Assembly (NCBI RefSeq): GCF_000720425.1
Contig: NZ_JOAJ01000003.1
Location: 775,199-839,198 of the forward strand
From: Nocardia rhamnosiphila NBRC 108938
GTDB lineage: Bacteria > Actinomycetota > Actinomycetes > Mycobacteriales > Mycobacteriaceae
Direction of reading: 5' to 3'
DNA length: 64,000 nucleotides
Numbering within the stretch: position 1 is the stretch's first letter; the number at the start of each line of letters is the position of its first letter. This document shows, piece after piece, positions 52,933 through 61,067 of this stretch. The notes below the pieces were generated by a model. It was not told the origin of the DNA. It saw nothing but the letters and a program-made list of their open reading frames with translations, and did not search any database. Both the position numbers and the translations under genes were made by a program.

Positions 52933-53138
52933 GCGAGCACCGCTACACAGTCCTCGGGATGGCGTGCGACCACTGCGCCGCATTCGTTGCCGAGGCAATC
53001 GAACGCCTACCCGGTGTCACGGGAATCGCGGTGGACGTGCACACCGACTCCGTCACGGTGACCAGCACCGGCGACCTCGACCTCGCCGATGTCCGTGCCG
53101 CTGTCGACGCCGCCGGATACGACCTCGCCGGCACCTGA
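52929..53138 (+). CDS. Heavy-metal-associated (HMA) domain metallochaperone
   Basis: A 69-residue ferredoxin-like HMA protein with M-A-C-D-H-C at 11-16 (M-x-C-x-x-C metal site) and V-T-G-I-A-V-D-V-H-T-D-S-V-T-V. Such proteins carry Cu(I) or other soft metals to P-type ATPases. No ATPase is encoded nearby, and the operon partner is a SnoaL-like protein, which is unusual. It starts within the stop of the preceding gene. Confidence 0.92.
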   Translation: MSEHRYTVLGMACDHCAAFVAEAIERLPGVTGIAVDVHTDSVTVTSTGDLDLADVRAAVDAAGYDLAGT

Positions 53139-53222
53139 CCCCGGACCGGCAGTGGCTGCCGGCGCCTCGACACCGGACCGCGGTCTACCGCGGTATCGGC
53201 TCGATCCGGTCGTTCCGACCCC

Positions 53223-53294
53223 CCGCCGCTACCGTCGGGGCCCGCACCGCCGCTACCGGCCCGGGACGATCCGCCGCTACCGGTCCGGGTCCGC
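53223..53294. repeat. Three 24-bp tandem repeats
   Basis: Units starting at 53223, 53247 and 53271 each begin CCGCCGCTACCG and continue with a G/C-rich part. They lie in the convergent gap after the HMA gene and extend into the 3' end of the MocR gene. Confidence 0.7.
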
Positions 53295-54725
53295 ACCGCC
53301 GGCCGGGCGCCGGCCCGGATGCTGCCGGGCCAGCGCGCGGCCGATGACGCGAGCACCGTCGGGGAACGCGCCCGGATTCGGCCCGGAGTAGTTGATCCGC
53401 AGGTAGGCGCCCGTGGGTTCGGCGGGGAACCATTCGTCGCCGGGAGCCACCACCACGCCCCCGGCCTCGCAGTCCCGCATGAGCCGGGTCAGCTCGGTGT
53501 GCTCGGGTAGCCGGACCCAGAGGTTGAGTCCGCCCCGCGGCACCAGTTCCGGGACCGCGTCGGGGGCGTGCTCCCGGAGCGCGGTCAGCAGCAGGTCGCG
53601 GCGGATGGCCAACCGCTGCCCCAGACCGCGCAGATGGGTCCGCCACCCCGGATGAGACACCACATCGAGCGCGACCGCCTGCAGCAGCCCGCTCACGTAC
53701 ATGGACTCGGCCTGCGCATCGGAGAGGATCCGATCGCGCGCCGGCCCGCGCGCGACCACGGCGGCGATCCGGACCGACGGGGAGACGCTCTTGGTGAGCG
53801 ACCGCAGATAGATCACATGCCCGCTGTCGTCCCGTGCGGCCAGCGGGACAGGCACCGAGTCGATGCCGAAATCGTGCGCCCAGTCGTCCTCGATGAGGAA
53901 GGCACCGTACTCGCGCACCACCTCGAGCACCCGCGCGGCGGTCTGCGGAGCCCACTGGGCGCCGGTGGGATTGGCGAAATGGGGTTGCGCGTAGAAGGCG
54001 CGGGCCCCGGTCTGTCCGAATGCGCGGGCCAGTTCCGCCGGCCGTGGACCCTGCGGCCCGCTCGGCACCGGTACCACCCGCACCCCGGCCCGCTCGGCGG
54101 CCATCAGCGCCCCCCAGTAGGTCGGCGATTCCACCAGCAGCGGCCGGCCGGGGCCGACCAGCGACTGGAAGGTGGTGTTCAGGCCGCTCTGGCTGCCGCC
54201 GAACACGATGACATCGCTGGGGACCGGCGGCAGCACACCGGCCGGGGTCACCGTCGCCAGTTCGGTGGCGAACCAGCTCTGCAGTTCCGGGGCCCCCGCG
54301 GTCGGTGGACGGCCGATCGCGGCATCGCTGCGCGCGGCCCGCGTGAAGGCGGCGCGGACCAGGCGGACCGGGAGCAGTTCCCGGTCGGGGTAGCCCGAAT
54401 GCAGGGCGATCCGGTCGTTGGGCACCGTCCGCAGGACGGTGGACATCTGGGCGCGCCGGCCGCGCGGTGTACCGAGGGCCGCGGTCTGCCAGCCGTAGTC
54501 GGCCGGCCGGGCCGGGCGCACCGCCCGGACGAACGTGCCGACCCCCGGCCGGCTCTCCACCAACCCCTGGGCCACCAGCGCACGCAACGCCTTCTGGACG
54601 GTGACCGGACTCGCCGAGTACCGCGCGACCAATGTGCGGGTGGAGGGCAGCCTGGCCCCCGCGGGGGCCGTCGCGATCCACGCGCGGAGGTCCGCGACGA
54701 TCCGCGAACTGCTATCGTCGGACAT
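53277..54725 (-). CDS. MocR-type GntR/aminotransferase regulator
   Basis: A 482-residue MocR regulator. The N-terminal GntR winged helix (about 5-68) has L-P-S-T-R-T-L-V-A-R-Y and T-V-Q-K-A-L-R-A-L. A linker follows, then an aminotransferase class I fold (100-470) with Q-P-H-F-A-N-P-T-G near 265 and the PLP lysine in S-L-T-K-S-V-S-P. MocR proteins sense PLP or amino-acid-linked ligands. It is divergent from an EamA transporter; their ATGs overlap. A TACTAT -10 lies seven bases before the ATG, so the mRNA is probably leaderless. Confidence 0.95.
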   Translation of the reverse strand: MSDDSSSRIVADLRAWIATAPAGARLPSTRTLVARYSASPVTVQKALRALVAQGLVESRPGVGTFVRAVRPARPADYGWQTAALGTPRGRRAQMSTVLRTVPNDRIALHSGYPDRELLPVRLVRAAFTRAARSDAAIGRPPTAGAPELQSWFATELATVTPAGVLPPVPSDVIVFGGSQSGLNTTFQSLVGPGRPLLVESPTYWGALMAAERAGVRVVPVPSGPQGPRPAELARAFGQTGARAFYAQPHFANPTGAQWAPQTAARVLEVVREYGAFLIEDDWAHDFGIDSVPVPLAARDDSGHVIYLRSLTKSVSPSVRIAAVVARGPARDRILSDAQAESMYVSGLLQAVALDVVSHPGWRTHLRGLGQRLAIRRDLLLTALREHAPDAVPELVPRGGLNLWVRLPEHTELTRLMRDCEAGGVVVAPGDEWFPAEPTGAYLRINYSGPNPGAFPDGARVIGRALARQHPGRRPAGGADPDR

Positions 54726-55791
54726 GAAGAAACATAGTAGCGCTACTCATCAGCGCAGTGCACTGCTATCGCCTACTCGGATCGGCCCGGCCTGGGGGCT
54801 GCTCGGGGTCGCGGCATTCTCGCTGACCGTCCCGCTCACCCGGATCACCGTGGCCGGGGGCGGAATGTCTCCGCTGTTCGTCGCCTGCGCCCGGGCCGTC
54901 GTCGCCACCGTCCTGGCCGCCACGGCACTACTCGTCACCCGTCAGCCACTGCCCCGCGGCGGGCAATGGCTCCGGCTCGGCATCGTCGCGGCCGGTGTGG
55001 TCGCGGGCTTCCCATTGCTCACCACGTTCGCGCTCACCACCACCTCGGCCGGTCACAGCGCGGTGGTGATCGCGCTGCTCCCGGCGGCCACCGCCGTCCT
55101 GGCGGTCCTGCGCACCGAGGAACGACCACCGCGCGCGTTCTGGTGTGCCGCGGCCGCGGGAGCGGTGGCGGCCGTAGGCTTCGCGGTGTTCGGCGGAGGC
55201 GGGTTCGGGGGTCTGCACTGGTCGGATCTGCTGCTGTTCGGCGCGGTCGTCGCGGCCGCTGCCGGGTACGCCGAAGGCGGGCTGCTGGCCCGCGAACTCG
55301 GGCCCTGGCAGACCATCTCCTGGGCACTCGTTCTGTCGGCGCCGCCAATGGTCGCGCTTGCCGCTATCGCGGTCGTCGGCCAAGCGCCGACCGGTTCCCC
55401 GGCACAGTGGGCGTCGTTCGCCTACCTCGGCGTGGTCAGCATGTTCCTCGGCTTCCTGGCGTGGTACCGCGGGCTCGCATACGGTCCGATGGCGCAGGTC
55501 AGCCAGATCCAGCTGGTCCAGCCGGTACTCACCCTCGGCTGGGCCGCGCTGCTCCTCGGCGAATCCGTGACGTGGTCGACCGCGCTGGGCGCGCTCGCGG
55601 TCATCGCCTGCGCCGGCAGCGCCGTGCGGACCCGGCTCGGGCACCCCGGACCCGACCGCGGTTCCGGGCCGGCTCGCACCGACTCGGTACCACTCGCCGG
55701 CCGCAACCGGGCGAGAACTGCCGAACCGGCGGCCGATCACGGGTCCACGGCACAGCGGCGGAGCACTACGCCGGCGCGCGCCGTCCGGTGA
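54724..55791 (+). CDS. EamA-type (DMT superfamily) transporter
   Basis: A 355-residue protein with ten predicted membrane helices and two EamA repeats; examples are P-A-W-G-L-L-G-V-A-A-F-S-L-T-V-P-L-T-R and Y-L-G-V-V-S-M-F-L-G-F-L-A-W-Y-R-G-L-A. The C-terminal 55 residues are a disordered Arg/Pro tail. Family members export amino acids or other metabolites. ATG 54724 overlaps the MocR start codon within CATG. It is presumably controlled by MocR. Confidence 0.9.
   Translation: MKKHSSATHQRSALLSPTRIGPAWGLLGVAAFSLTVPLTRITVAGGGMSPLFVACARAVVATVLAATALLVTRQPLPRGGQWLRLGIVAAGVVAGFPLLTTFALTTTSAGHSAVVIALLPAATAVLAVLRTEERPPRAFWCAAAAGAVAAVGFAVFGGGGFGGLHWSDLLLFGAVVAAAAGYAEGGLLARELGPWQTISWALVLSAPPMVALAAIAVVGQAPTGSPAQWASFAYLGVVSMFLGFLAWYRGLAYGPMAQVSQIQLVQPVLTLGWAALLLGESVTWSTALGALAVIACAGSAVRTRLGHPGPDRGSGPARTDSVPLAGRNRARTAEPAADHGSTAQRRSTTPARAVR
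54736..54766. promoter_or_regulatory. Palindromes at the MocR/EamA divergent start
   Basis: AGTAGCGCTACT (54736-54747) and GCAGTGCACTGC (54755-54766), both perfect 12-bp palindromes 19 bp apart, directly upstream of the MocR start (inside the first codons of the EamA gene). Likely MocR operators. Confidence 0.55.
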
Positions 55792-55924
55792 TGGTGGTGG
55801 TTCCGCTCACCCCCGGGAATCCCGCGCCCACCCCGTTCGTTACCGCAGTGGAGCCCGGCGATCGGGCTCGCGGACGAGGGAGCAGTACCCGCATCGCGAC
55901 AAGACTGACTCGGAAGGTTTTGTC

Positions 55925-56239
55925 ATGTCCTGGGTCGTCCTGCTGCTGTCGGGGGTGCTGGAGGCCGTCTGGGCCGCCGCGCTGTCGGCCTCGCACGGTT
56001 TCCGCCGGTGGAAACCCACTGTTCTGTTCATCGCGGCGCTGGTCCTGAGTATGGCCGGCCTCGCCTGGGCGATGATCGATCTGCCGACCGGCACCGCCTA
56101 CGCCGTCTGGGTGGGTACCGGCGCGACATTGACCGTCGGGTGGGCCGTCGTCACCGGCCGCGAGCGCGCGGATACCGCTCGCGTGCTGTTGCTCTCGCTG
56201 CTCATCCTGTCCGTGGTGGGCCTGAAGGCGGTGAGCTGA
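55925..56239 (+). CDS. SMR family transporter subunit 1
   Basis: A 104-residue four-helix SMR protein. The membrane-embedded Glu is in G-V-L-E-A-V-W-A near residue 13, and the pattern G-T-A-Y-A-V-W-V-G-T-G occurs near 56-66. A-L-S-A-S-H-G-F resembles Gdx (guanidinium exporter) and SugE-type SMRs. GGAAGG precedes the ATG. With the next gene, 2 bases downstream, it should form a heteromeric pair like YkkCD. Confidence 0.93.
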   Translation: MSWVVLLLSGVLEAVWAAALSASHGFRRWKPTVLFIAALVLSMAGLAWAMIDLPTGTAYAVWVGTGATLTVGWAVVTGRERADTARVLLLSLLILSVVGLKAVS

Positions 56240-56241
56240 CC

Positions 56242-56574
56242 ATGGCGTGGATCATCCTGCTGGTCAGCGCTGTCTGCGAAGCGGTCTGGGCGACCGCGCT
56301 CGGCAGATCGGCGGGCCTGACCGAACCGGTGGCGGCGACCGTCTTCTTCGTCGCGCTGGCGGCCAGCATGCTCGGGCTGGGCCGGGCGGTGCGCGATATT
56401 CCGATCGGCAGCGCCTACGCCGTCTGGACCGGCGTCGGCACCGCTCTGACGGTGGCCTACGCCATGATCACGGGCGGCGAGGCGGTCACGCTCGCGAAGG
56501 TCGTCTGCCTGACCGGGATCGTGGTCGCGGTCATCGGGCTCGAACTGGTCCCGCACGAGAAGCGGGACGAGTAG
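56242..56574 (+). CDS. SMR family transporter subunit 2
   Basis: A 110-residue SMR protein, with S-A-V-C-E-A-V-W-A-T-A-L (essential Glu near 13), I-P-I-G-S-A-Y-A-V-W-T-G-V-G-T, and a charged C-terminus (H-E-K-R-D-E). Gdx/SugE-like pattern. It starts 2 bases after the first SMR gene, which indicates co-translation and heterodimer formation. A hairpin terminator follows directly. Confidence 0.93.
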   Translation: MAWIILLVSAVCEAVWATALGRSAGLTEPVAATVFFVALAASMLGLGRAVRDIPIGSAYAVWTGVGTALTVAYAMITGGEAVTLAKVVCLTGIVVAVIGLELVPHEKRDE

Positions 56575-56580
56575 CGGCCG

Positions 56581-56611
56581 CTCCGCGCGGCGGTACTTCC
56601 GCCGCGCGGAG
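56581..56611 (+). terminator. Hairpin terminator of the SMR operon
   Basis: CTCCGCGCGGCGG (56581-56593), loop TACTT, CCGCCGCGCGGAG (56599-56611), a 13-bp perfect stem 6 bases after the stop codon. No U-run follows (TCCCCTC). Confidence 0.7.
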
Positions 56612-56637
56612 TCCCCTCACCCTGGACGCATTCAACA

Positions 56638-56674
56638 TTGCAAGCCTATTTGTTGCTTTGTAAGCTGACCGGCA
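56638..56674 (+). promoter_or_regulatory. Promoter of the PDR/VanB-type reductase gene
   Basis: TTGCAA (56638-56643), 17-base spacer, TAAGCT (56661-56666); transcription would begin at the ATG (56674), suggesting a leaderless mRNA. The spacer holds TTGTTGC-like repeats that could be an operator. Confidence 0.5.
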
Positions 56675-57729
56675 TGGTCAGTCCGAGCACCCGGGCCCCG
56701 AATTTCATTGCGCCCCGGCCGCTGCGGGTCCTCGGCGCGGTCATCGACGCCTACCGGAGCATATTCGTCTCCGGGCCCGCGGCACCGCTGCTGTCCCGGC
56801 CGAATCCGGTACGCCGCGGCGGTTTCGACCTGCGGCTGGTGGTGGAAGCCCTCCGGGAGGAAGGCGGCGGAGTCCGCGGATTCGACCTGCGCGCGGCCGA
56901 CGGCGGCCTGCTCCCGGCCTGGCGACCGGGCGCCCACATCGACCTCTTCCTCCCCTCCGGGCGACAGCGGCAGTATTCCCTCTGCGGTAACCCTCGCGAA
57001 CGGTTCCGCTACCGGATCGCGGTCCGCCGGATCGACGACGGCGAGGGCGGTTCGCTGGAGATGCACCGCGATATCCGCCCCGGCCATCCGCTACGGGCCC
57101 GGGGCCCGCGCAACGCCTTCACCTTCGTGGCGGCCCCGGCGTACCTGTTCATCGCCGGCGGTATCGGTATCACCCCGATCCTGCCGATGGTCCGGGCCGC
57201 GGGCGCGCGCGGCCGGCTGATCTATACCGGCCGGTCCCGCGCCACCATGCCGTTCGTCGCGGACCTGCCCGGAGCCGATATCCGCCCCGACGACGAATAC
57301 GGTCCGCCGGACATCCCGGAACTGATCGCGACCGCCCCGCCCGGGGCGGCCGTCTATGTCTGCGGCCCGCCGCCGATGCTGGCCGCGGCCCGGCGCAGCA
57401 TGTTCGAGCTGAATCCCACCGGTTCCCTGCACACCGAGCAGTTCTCCGCGCCCGCCGTACTCGACGGCACAGAATTCGACGTGACCCTGGCGCGGACGGG
57501 CCGCACGGTCCGGGTGGGCGCCCGGGAGACCGCGCTCACCGCGATCGGCCGGGTCGTCCCGGATGCCGCCTATTCGTGCCGCCAGGGTTTCTGCGGCACC
57601 TGCCGGACGGCGGTGCTCGCCGGCGAGGTGGACCACCGCGATCGGGCACTACCCGATTCCGAACGCACGACCCATATGCTCCCCTGCGTGTCACGCGCGG
57701 CGGGCGACGCACTGGTTCTCGACCTCTGA
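56674..57729 (+). CDS. PDR/VanB-type ferredoxin reductase (FMN/NAD/2Fe-2S)
   Basis: A 351-residue oxygenase reductase. The flavin domain has R-Q-Y-S-L-C-G near 92, the NAD domain G-G-I-G-I-T-P-I-L-P near 150, and the C-terminal plant-type ferredoxin C-R-Q-G-F-C-G-T-C ending with L-P-C. It passes electrons from NAD(P)H to an oxygenase. The terminal oxygenase is not adjacent; the next gene is a defective flavin monooxygenase. Confidence 0.93.
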   Translation: MVSPSTRAPNFIAPRPLRVLGAVIDAYRSIFVSGPAAPLLSRPNPVRRGGFDLRLVVEALREEGGGVRGFDLRAADGGLLPAWRPGAHIDLFLPSGRQRQYSLCGNPRERFRYRIAVRRIDDGEGGSLEMHRDIRPGHPLRARGPRNAFTFVAAPAYLFIAGGIGITPILPMVRAAGARGRLIYTGRSRATMPFVADLPGADIRPDDEYGPPDIPELIATAPPGAAVYVCGPPPMLAAARRSMFELNPTGSLHTEQFSAPAVLDGTEFDVTLARTGRTVRVGARETALTAIGRVVPDAAYSCRQGFCGTCRTAVLAGEVDHRDRALPDSERTTHMLPCVSRAAGDALVLDL

Positions 57730-57746
57730 GCCGGAAGGACCGGACC

Positions 57747-58604
57747 ATGTCCGCAGCGGCCGAACACCGGCATATCGTCGTCGTGGGCGCGGGCTTCAGC
57801 GGTATCGGTCTCGCGGTCCGGCTCCGCGAGGCCGGTTTCGACGATCTGCTGGTCCTGGAACGAGCCGACGACCTGGGCGGCACCTGGCGCGCCAACACCT
57901 ATCCCGGCTGTGCCTGCGATGTGCCCTTCGGCAAACTCCAGCTGCTGCGGCAGGTCCGCGATCCGGAGCTCCGGCGGCGGCCGGCCCCGGACTACATGAT
58001 CGGTTGTCAGCGGGCCATCTTCTCCGATACCTATCTGCCCGCACTCGGCGAGCCGAATGTCGCGGTGGTCACCGACGCGATCGCGCGGGTCGGACCGCAT
58101 TCGATCGTGAGCCGCGGCGGCGCCGAGTACCCGGTCGACACGATCATCTTCGGTACCGGTTTCGCCGCCCTGCCCAGCGCCTTCGAACGATTCGTCGGGC
58201 GTGAGGGCAGATCCGTCGCGGATCTGTACAGCGAGCAGCCCCAGAGCTATCTCGGCACCACACTGGCCGGCTTTCCCAACTTCTTCTGCACGCTGGGACC
58301 GTTCGGCACGGCCGGTAACCAGTCCGCCCTCTTCATGATCGAATCCCAGATCGCCTATATCGTCGACGCGTTGCGCACCGCACGCGAGCGGTCGGCGCGC
58401 CGGGTGGAAGTCGAACCCGGTGTACAGGACGCGTTCCTCGACGAGATGGCGCGCCGCAGTGTGTCCACGGTGTGGGTATCGGGTGGATGCACCGGCTATT
58501 ACCAGACCCCCGACGGCCGAAATGCGGGACTCTATCCGAATTGGAGTTTCGAATACCGTTACCGCACAAGGAATTTCGATGCCGACTCGTACATGATCAG
58601 CTAG
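57747..58604 (+). CDS. Baeyer-Villiger monooxygenase with large internal deletion
   Basis: A 285-residue open frame. The first 58 residues match a flavin monooxygenase (V-V-V-G-A-G-F-S-G-I-G, then Y-P-G-C-A-C-D-V-P). It then jumps directly to R-Q-V-R-D-P-E-L-R-R-R-P-A-P-D-Y-M-I-G-C-Q-R, which normally lies some 200 residues later. The lost part includes the F-x-G-x-x-x-H-x-x-x-W fingerprint and the NADP Rossmann motif. The frame is intact, so it is translated or recently decayed, but oxygenation is unlikely. CCGGAAGGACC precedes ATG 57747. Confidence 0.85.
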   Translation: MSAAAEHRHIVVVGAGFSGIGLAVRLREAGFDDLLVLERADDLGGTWRANTYPGCACDVPFGKLQLLRQVRDPELRRRPAPDYMIGCQRAIFSDTYLPALGEPNVAVVTDAIARVGPHSIVSRGGAEYPVDTIIFGTGFAALPSAFERFVGREGRSVADLYSEQPQSYLGTTLAGFPNFFCTLGPFGTAGNQSALFMIESQIAYIVDALRTARERSARRVEVEPGVQDAFLDEMARRSVSTVWVSGGCTGYYQTPDGRNAGLYPNWSFEYRYRTRNFDADSYMIS

Positions 58605-58775
58605 TGATCCGACCCGTCCGCACAGGCCGGCGGGACCCCCGACGGAATCGGCCACCGCGCGCCATGACGCCGGCCGGCCGGGAGAACCGTGGTCTCGGGG
58701 AAGACGGAGTGCGCATCGCGCCGGATGCCGGCACGCGGATCCCGAACGCAGCCGGACCGGCGACTCCGCTCGGGC

Positions 58776-59219
58776 TCAGGGATAGACCAGCTCGCGATAG
58801 GTGTCCAGGATCTTCTGGATCGAGGAGGTGACATGCAACTCGCCGTTGAGCGGCGCCCATTCGTAGCCGGCGTGCGCGCTCAGCACCACAGGACCGGTCG
58901 CCGCCACTTCGACGGCGAAGTGCAATCGCCGCACCGGCTTCCCGGCGGGGGACAGATAGTCGAAATCACCGATGTGGTGCCGGATATCCGTGACGGTCAG
59001 CCCCGTCTCCTCCTGCACCCCGCGAATGAGGGCTCCGGTCACCGATTCTCCCGGTTCGACGGTCGCGCCGGGCAGTTTCAAGGTGGGGCTGATCGGTCCG
59101 GTACTGGGCAGTTCGAGTAGCAGGACTTCCCCACCCCGGTCTATGATCGCACCCACCCGCAGTCCGACCCCGTCCCGCTCGCCACGTGGCAGGGTCTCGT
59201 CGAACATGGATACCGACAT
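58776..59219 (-). CDS. Nudix-like hydrolase with degenerate Nudix box
   Basis: A 147-residue Nudix-fold protein. The box reads G-A-T-V-E-P-G-E-S-V-T-G-A-L-I-R-G-V-Q-E-E-T-G: the second Gly of G-G is Ala and the Glu of R-E is Gly, while E-E-x-G is kept. Domain strands V-G-A-I-I-D-R-G-G-E-V-L-L-L-E precede it. Activity may be altered. The start is uncertain: ATG 59219 is used, GTG 59264 is possible. Confidence 0.8.
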   Translation of the reverse strand: MSVSMFDETLPRGERDGVGLRVGAIIDRGGEVLLLELPSTGPISPTLKLPGATVEPGESVTGALIRGVQEETGLTVTDIRHHIGDFDYLSPAGKPVRRLHFAVEVAATGPVVLSAHAGYEWAPLNGELHVTSSIQKILDTYRELVYP

Positions 59220-59902
59220 ACGCGGTTTCACCAACCTTCGATCGGGCGGACTCGCCTCGGTCACGCCATAGGCGAGCGTTTCGATATTACCGCGTCGTGA
59301 CCATCGGATGACAGCGGATCGACCGAAGTGAGCTGCACAACAGTGCCGTCCGGACCGCCCGCCCGCACCTGTCCGGCAGCAGGGAAACACATCCGCACCG
59401 GAGAATTGCGCGGGTGAATTCACTTGCTCGACAACGTATCCCGGCGTCCCGACGACTTCCCGGCGATACCGTTGCCGACGACGTGACCGAGCGGAATCCG
59501 CGCTCACCGTGATCGCCGTCGATGACATCCACTTGTGACGGACACCTCGCCGTTACGGAATCGATGACCGCGGCCGAACCCGCGCCCACAGCGGGCGCCC
59601 CACGCCCCCGGAGAGGTCGCCGCGGTGTGCGCCCGACCCCTACCGGCACCCCGTCCGCCGCGCAGCGGAGCCGTCGACGACAGCGGGGGGCGGCGGAGCC
59701 GGTGCGGCCGCACCGGTCGCCGCGCCGGGGCCGTGACCGGGTCCCGTCCGCCCGGCGGTGATCCGCACGACCGCCGAAGCGAGGGCCCTGGCCGGAGACC
59801 TCCCCGACACGCGAAGGGCCCTCCAGCTCCATGACGAGAGTACTATTCTCGTAAATCAGAGTATACTTTCCCCAATCCGATAATCGGACCTATGCTGAGC
59901 GG
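59220..59902. other. Intergenic region without a clear gene
   Basis: A 683-base region. The middle (59570-59760) is extremely GC-rich and repetitive, with frames rich in Arg/Pro and no family match. A hairpin GAGGGCCCT/AGGGCCCTC (59781-59823) and the operator/promoter of the DapB-like gene lie at the right end. Confidence 0.5.
59834..59867 (+). promoter_or_regulatory. Operator and promoter of the DapB-like gene
   Basis: ACGAGA-GTACTAT-TCTCGT (59834-59852) inverted repeat, followed by AGTATACT (59860-59867), whose TATACT is a good -10. It is about 40 bases before GTG 59903. A TetR-type repressor is a likely ligand. Confidence 0.55.
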
Positions 59903-60970
59903 GTGCCCCAGCGTGATCGGTATCGGGTCGTCCAGTGGACGACCGGCAATGTCGGAAAGAGCTCGGTTCGCGCCATCGTCGCGAACCCCACCCTCGAACT
60001 CGTCGGCTGCTACGCGTGGGCGCCGGCGAAAGTGGGTCGCGATATCGGCGAACTGTGCGGTATCGACCCCCTGGGTATCACCGCGACCGACGACGTGGAC
60101 GCGCTGCTCGCGCTGAAACCGGACTGCGTCGTCTACAACCCCATGTGGATCGATGTGGACGAGCTGGTGTGCATCCTGTCGGCCGGCGTCGACGTGGTCA
60201 CCACCGCCTCGTTCATCACCGGCCACCGGCAGGGCCCGGGTCGCGACCGGCTCGCCGAGGCCTGTCGCCGTGGCGGTTCGACGATCTTCGGCTCCGGCAT
60301 CAGCCCCGGATTCATCGATCTGCTGGCCATTGTGTCGGCCGGTATCTGCGACCGCGTCGACAAGGTGACCGTCAGCGAAGCCGCGGACACCACTTTCTAC
60401 GACTCTCCCGCGACCGAACGCCCGGTGGGCTTCGGACAGCCCATCGACCACCCCGGCCTGCCGGAGATGGCGGCCGAGGGCACCGGGGTCTTCGGCGAGG
60501 CCGTGCGGATGATCGGCGACGCCTTGGACGTGGAGCTCGACGAGGTGCGTTGCGATGCGGAGTTCGCGCAGACCACCGCGGACCTCGATCTGGGGTCGTG
60601 GACCATTCCGGCCGGTTGTGTGGCGGGAGTGTTCGCGAGCTGGAAAGGAATCGTCGCCGGACGCACCCTGGTGGAACTGACGGTGCGGTGGCGTAAGGGG
60701 CAGACCCTGGAACCGGACTGGAAGATCGACCAGGACGGCTGGATCCTGCAGGTGGACGGGCGACCGACCGTGAAGAACGTGGTGAGTTTCCTGCCGCCCC
60801 CGGATTTCCAGGCGGAGACCATCGCCGATTTCATGACCCTCGGCCACATCATGACCGCCATGCCGGTGATCAACGCGATTCCCGCCGTGGTCGCCGCGGC
60901 GCCCGGCATCGTGACCTACAACGATCTGCCGCTCATCCGGCCGCAGGGGGTCGTCCCCGGGGTCGGATGA
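59903..60970 (+). CDS. DapB-like NAD(P)H-dependent amine dehydrogenase family protein
   Basis: A 355-residue protein. The N-terminal Rossmann motif is W-T-T-G-N-V-G-K-S-S-V-R (about 12-23), then G-C-Y-A-W-A. A D-C-V-V-Y-N-P block and G-S-G-I-S-P-G-F-I-D near 132-141 are typical of the dihydrodipicolinate reductase-like family of mycobacteria (2,4-diaminopentanoate dehydrogenase-like). The substrate is unknown. GTG 59903 gives the family N-terminus. Confidence 0.88.
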   Translation: MPQRDRYRVVQWTTGNVGKSSVRAIVANPTLELVGCYAWAPAKVGRDIGELCGIDPLGITATDDVDALLALKPDCVVYNPMWIDVDELVCILSAGVDVVTTASFITGHRQGPGRDRLAEACRRGGSTIFGSGISPGFIDLLAIVSAGICDRVDKVTVSEAADTTFYDSPATERPVGFGQPIDHPGLPEMAAEGTGVFGEAVRMIGDALDVELDEVRCDAEFAQTTADLDLGSWTIPAGCVAGVFASWKGIVAGRTLVELTVRWRKGQTLEPDWKIDQDGWILQVDGRPTVKNVVSFLPPPDFQAETIADFMTLGHIMTAMPVINAIPAVVAAAPGIVTYNDLPLIRPQGVVPGVG

Positions 60971-61067
60971 CGGCCCGCGGCGGCGCCCACGGCCGCCGGG
61001 CGGTCCGGCCGAACCCGCGGATCATCAACCCGGTGACCGACGCCGTCCCCCCTCGTCGCCCGTACCC

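Noticed and set aside
55792..55924. Guanidine riboswitch before the SMR pair
   Set aside because: ACGAGG and a hairpin are present, but the conserved blocks of class I, II or III are not.
59522..59834. Arg/Pro-rich small frames in the GC-rich gap before the DapB-like gene
   Set aside because: No ribosome site, extreme composition in all frames and no family resemblance.
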